6,088 nt of DNA from JBCDBH01 sp039184055 (GTDB taxonomy: Bacteria > Acidobacteriota > Thermoanaerobaculia > Multivoradales > J023): the NCBI GenBank assembly GCA_039184055.1, contig JBCDBH010000362.1:1-6088 (forward strand), read 5' to 3'. Below are positions 4,192 to 6,088 of the stretch, in pieces (the stretch's first letter is position 1; every line of letters starts with the position of its first letter). Below the pieces are notes generated by a model. That model did not search any database, was not told where the DNA came from, and was given only the letters and a program-made list of their open reading frames with translations. The position numbers and the translations under genes were made by a program.

Positions 4192-6087
4192 TCATCGCTC
4201 ACCCACGGTCACCGGTTCGACGACCATCGGCGCGCCGAGTCGGGTGGCGAACCAATCGACATGTCGTTGCGCGAGATCGGCTTCGAATCGGTATGCCCCG
4301 GCGGCTTCGGGCCAGGTGACGGCGAGCTCGAGAGCGATTTCCTCGCCGGGCGCCACGGGTCGGGAAAGCTCGTGGATCGGGCCCTGGATCGTGCTCGTCT
4401 CATCTTCGGACACCAGCTTCCAACGCGCGAACACAGCCGTGATCGCGGTCGGATCCCAGGTCGATGGGCTCGTGTTGCGGACCCGCACCGTGACCGACGA
4501 GCTGTCGTTGGCGATCGGGTCGAGCGGCAGATCGACCTCGACCACCTGATACGAGAAGACGTCGCTCAATTGAGTCGGATCGCCGAGATAGTGCAACCGC
4601 GCCTCGGTTCCTGCGGCGGCTTCGAGACCGATGCGCACCCGATGAATGAAGTAGAGCGTTTCGGGTGCAAACCAGTAGCCGTGACTTCGCAGGGGTGGAC
4701 CGAGCGTGACGTCGACCGCGACGGTGCCACCGAGCGGAGTGCGTACGATCTCGTCGCCACCGTCGATCATCAGCACGGCGCGGGGATCGTCTGACCGCGC
4801 ATGCCAGCGCACCGATTCGAGCGGTTGGTGATGAGCGATCAAGACCTCGGTGGCGGGCCAGCCGGCGACCAGATCGATGTGACGCGGACCGAGGTCGGCG
4901 AACGGATCGGCGAAGCGGAGGTAGTGACCCGACCAATAGCGATCCCGACCGTCGAGCAGGTACTGCCCGGTGGTTTCGTGGGGCAAGAGACGGAAGATGC
5001 CCGCCCAGGCGTGGTTCTGGGTCGTTCGATCGACGCTATGACTGCGTTCGGCCGACACCGCCGCCGAGCCCCAGGCGCTGAACGCCAGAGCCCAGGTGAG
5101 CACCAGCCAGGCGAGACTCGGTGGTCGACGTAGCGCCACCAGGAGCAGGGGATAGCTGGCGAGCACATAGCGGTTGCCGACAAACGCCGAGCCACCGAAG
5201 TAGTTACCGGGTAGAAGGACTACGTAGAGCGCCACGGCGCCCGCGAAGATCGCCACCAGGGCCCACGACAGACGGTCGCCCCAACGCACCGCCGCCCAAA
5301 TGAAGGCGAGCGCCGCCGGGAAGTAGATCAGCAGACCGCTATGTCGCCCGACGAGGAAGAACACCGATGCCCAGCCGATGGTGGCGACATCGTGCTCGAT
5401 CGCTCGTCGGCCGGTGTGCACGGTGGCGCGGGCACCGTCTTGAATGCGGGCCTCGAGCACTGGGTCGTCGGCGCTGATCGGATACCCGGTTTGAGGGGTG
5501 AAGGTGAAGCGAAACGCGCGATACGGATTCGCCGTGCCGCTGAGCCACGCGCTGGCGCCGAGAACGATCACGGTGGTGGCGACCAGCACCACGCCATGCA
5601 TCGCGATCTGGCGCCACTGTCGATAGAGCGCCGGAACGACGAAAGGCACGGCGAGTAGCGGCAGATTGCTCGGTCGCATCACCACGACCAGAGCGAGCAG
5701 GACGGTCCCCGCCGAAGTCGCGCCGCGCCACGCGAGCAGCCTGCTCCACAGTCGGGAAGCATGGGCGCCACGGTACGGGCTGAGGATCAGGACGAGACCG
5801 ATCAGGCTCAGCGAGAGCTGGAGCACGTCACCCATACGCCAGGCAAGATAGGCCAGGACCGGGGACGCGCCGACGAACGTCACCGTGAGCAGCGTGCTCA
5901 TCATGGTGCGATCGCCCGACGTCTGCTGGTGGAGAAAACCCCAGCCGGCCACCAGGGCGAGGACGAGCAAGACTCCGTTGAGCACGAAGAGGCCGTTCGG
6001 GCCGAGCACCGCGAAGGCCGGGGCCGCGGCGAGCGCGAAGATCACCGGTTTCGAATAGCCGATCCGGCCGTCGTCGGTGCGATGCAG
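4192..6087 (-). CDS. Polytopic membrane protein, probable GT-C-type glycosyltransferase with C-terminal beta-sandwich (5' end outside window)
   Basis: The frame stays open to the right edge (upstream of the GTG at 6043-6045 it reads LHRTDDGRIGYSKPV), so the N-terminus is missing. About 632 residues are visible. Residue numbers here count from that GTG. Roughly the first 330 form eight or more hydrophobic helices, including 'LGPNGLFVLNGVLLVLALVAG' near the start and a 'GNYFGGSAFVGNRYVLASYP' motif near residue 280. This arrangement is seen in large uncharacterised membrane proteins related to dolichyl-phosphate-mannose-type (GT-C) transferases, which move sugars from lipid carriers to periplasmic acceptors. 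A soluble region follows (about 340-500). The last ~115 residues look like an Ig-like beta-sandwich ('VTVRVRNTSPSTWDP', 'VAPGEEIALELAV', 'AGAYRFEADLAQ'), probably periplasmic and possibly carbohydrate-binding. The catalytic acidic residues of GT-C enzymes lie in the first loop, mostly off-window, so activity cannot be judged. It is the first visible gene of the minus-strand run. Confidence 0.65.
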   Translation of the reverse strand: MHRTDDGRIGYSKPVIFALAAAPAFAVLGPNGLFVLNGVLLVLALVAGWGFLHQQTSGDRTMMSTLLTVTFVGASPVLAYLAWRMGDVLQLSLSLIGLVLILSPYRGAHASRLWSRLLAWRGATSAGTVLLALVVVMRPSNLPLLAVPFVVPALYRQWRQIAMHGVVLVATTVIVLGASAWLSGTANPYRAFRFTFTPQTGYPISADDPVLEARIQDGARATVHTGRRAIEHDVATIGWASVFFLVGRHSGLLIYFPAALAFIWAAVRWGDRLSWALVAIFAGAVALYVVLLPGNYFGGSAFVGNRYVLASYPLLLVALRRPPSLAWLVLTWALAFSAWGSAAVSAERSHSVDRTTQNHAWAGIFRLLPHETTGQYLLDGRDRYWSGHYLRFADPFADLGPRHIDLVAGWPATEVLIAHHQPLESVRWHARSDDPRAVLMIDGGDEIVRTPLGGTVAVDVTLGPPLRSHGYWFAPETLYFIHRVRIGLEAAAGTEARLHYLGDPTQLSDVFSYQVVEVDLPLDPIANDSSSVTVRVRNTSPSTWDPTAITAVFARWKLVSEDETSTIQGPIHELSRPVAPGEEIALELAVTWPEAAGAYRFEADLAQRHVDWFATRLGAPMVVEPVTVGER

Positions 6088-6088
6088 G

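Noticed and set aside
4261..4794. Plus-strand open frame of 177 codons opposite the large membrane protein gene
   Set aside because: It is antisense to a coherent protein, with Arg/Asp-rich composition and no convincing ribosome binding site, so it is a composition artefact.

Overview
This is a G+C-rich window from a Gram-negative-type bacterium. A predicted outer-membrane beta-barrel with a signal peptide (DUF481 family) supports a two-membrane envelope. The codon style and gene families would fit an environmental phylum such as Acidobacteriota, Planctomycetota or a proteobacterial lineage, but the sequence does not decide between them. Coding density is very high. I see no tRNA, rRNA, insertion sequence, CRISPR array or phage gene.

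Layout: two genes read on the plus strand at the left edge. The first (2-328) is the 3' end of a PAS-domain protein whose start lies outside the window. A 129-bp intergenic stretch with two perfect inverted repeats follows, then a small four-helix membrane protein (461-907). The rest of the window (900-6088) is a tightly packed minus-strand run of five genes. In transcription order they are: a large polytopic membrane protein with a C-terminal beta-sandwich, probably a GT-C-type glycosyltransferase and cut by the right edge; a serine-acetyltransferase-like hexapeptide-repeat enzyme; a DUF432 protein; an MscS-type mechanosensitive channel; and a DUF481 outer-membrane protein. The gaps are 28 nt, about 14-20 nt, a stop/start junction of 2 nt or a 4-nt overlap, and a 4-nt ATGA overlap. 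This strongly suggests one operon whose promoter is upstream of the window. The two strands meet tail-to-tail with an 8-bp overlap of coding ends (900-907).

Functional reading: the minus-strand genes look like an envelope and osmotic-adaptation unit. The first two would act on surface glycans (sugar transfer and O-acetylation). The last three would form an inner-membrane tension-gated channel, a soluble partner of unknown function (DUF432) and an outer-membrane beta-barrel of a family linked to salt response. The most interesting points are the translationally coupled DUF432-MscS pair and an acetyltransferase that keeps the catalytic histidine but appears to have lost the residues that bind serine in classical CysE. 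I do not see a clearly new defence or mobile system here.
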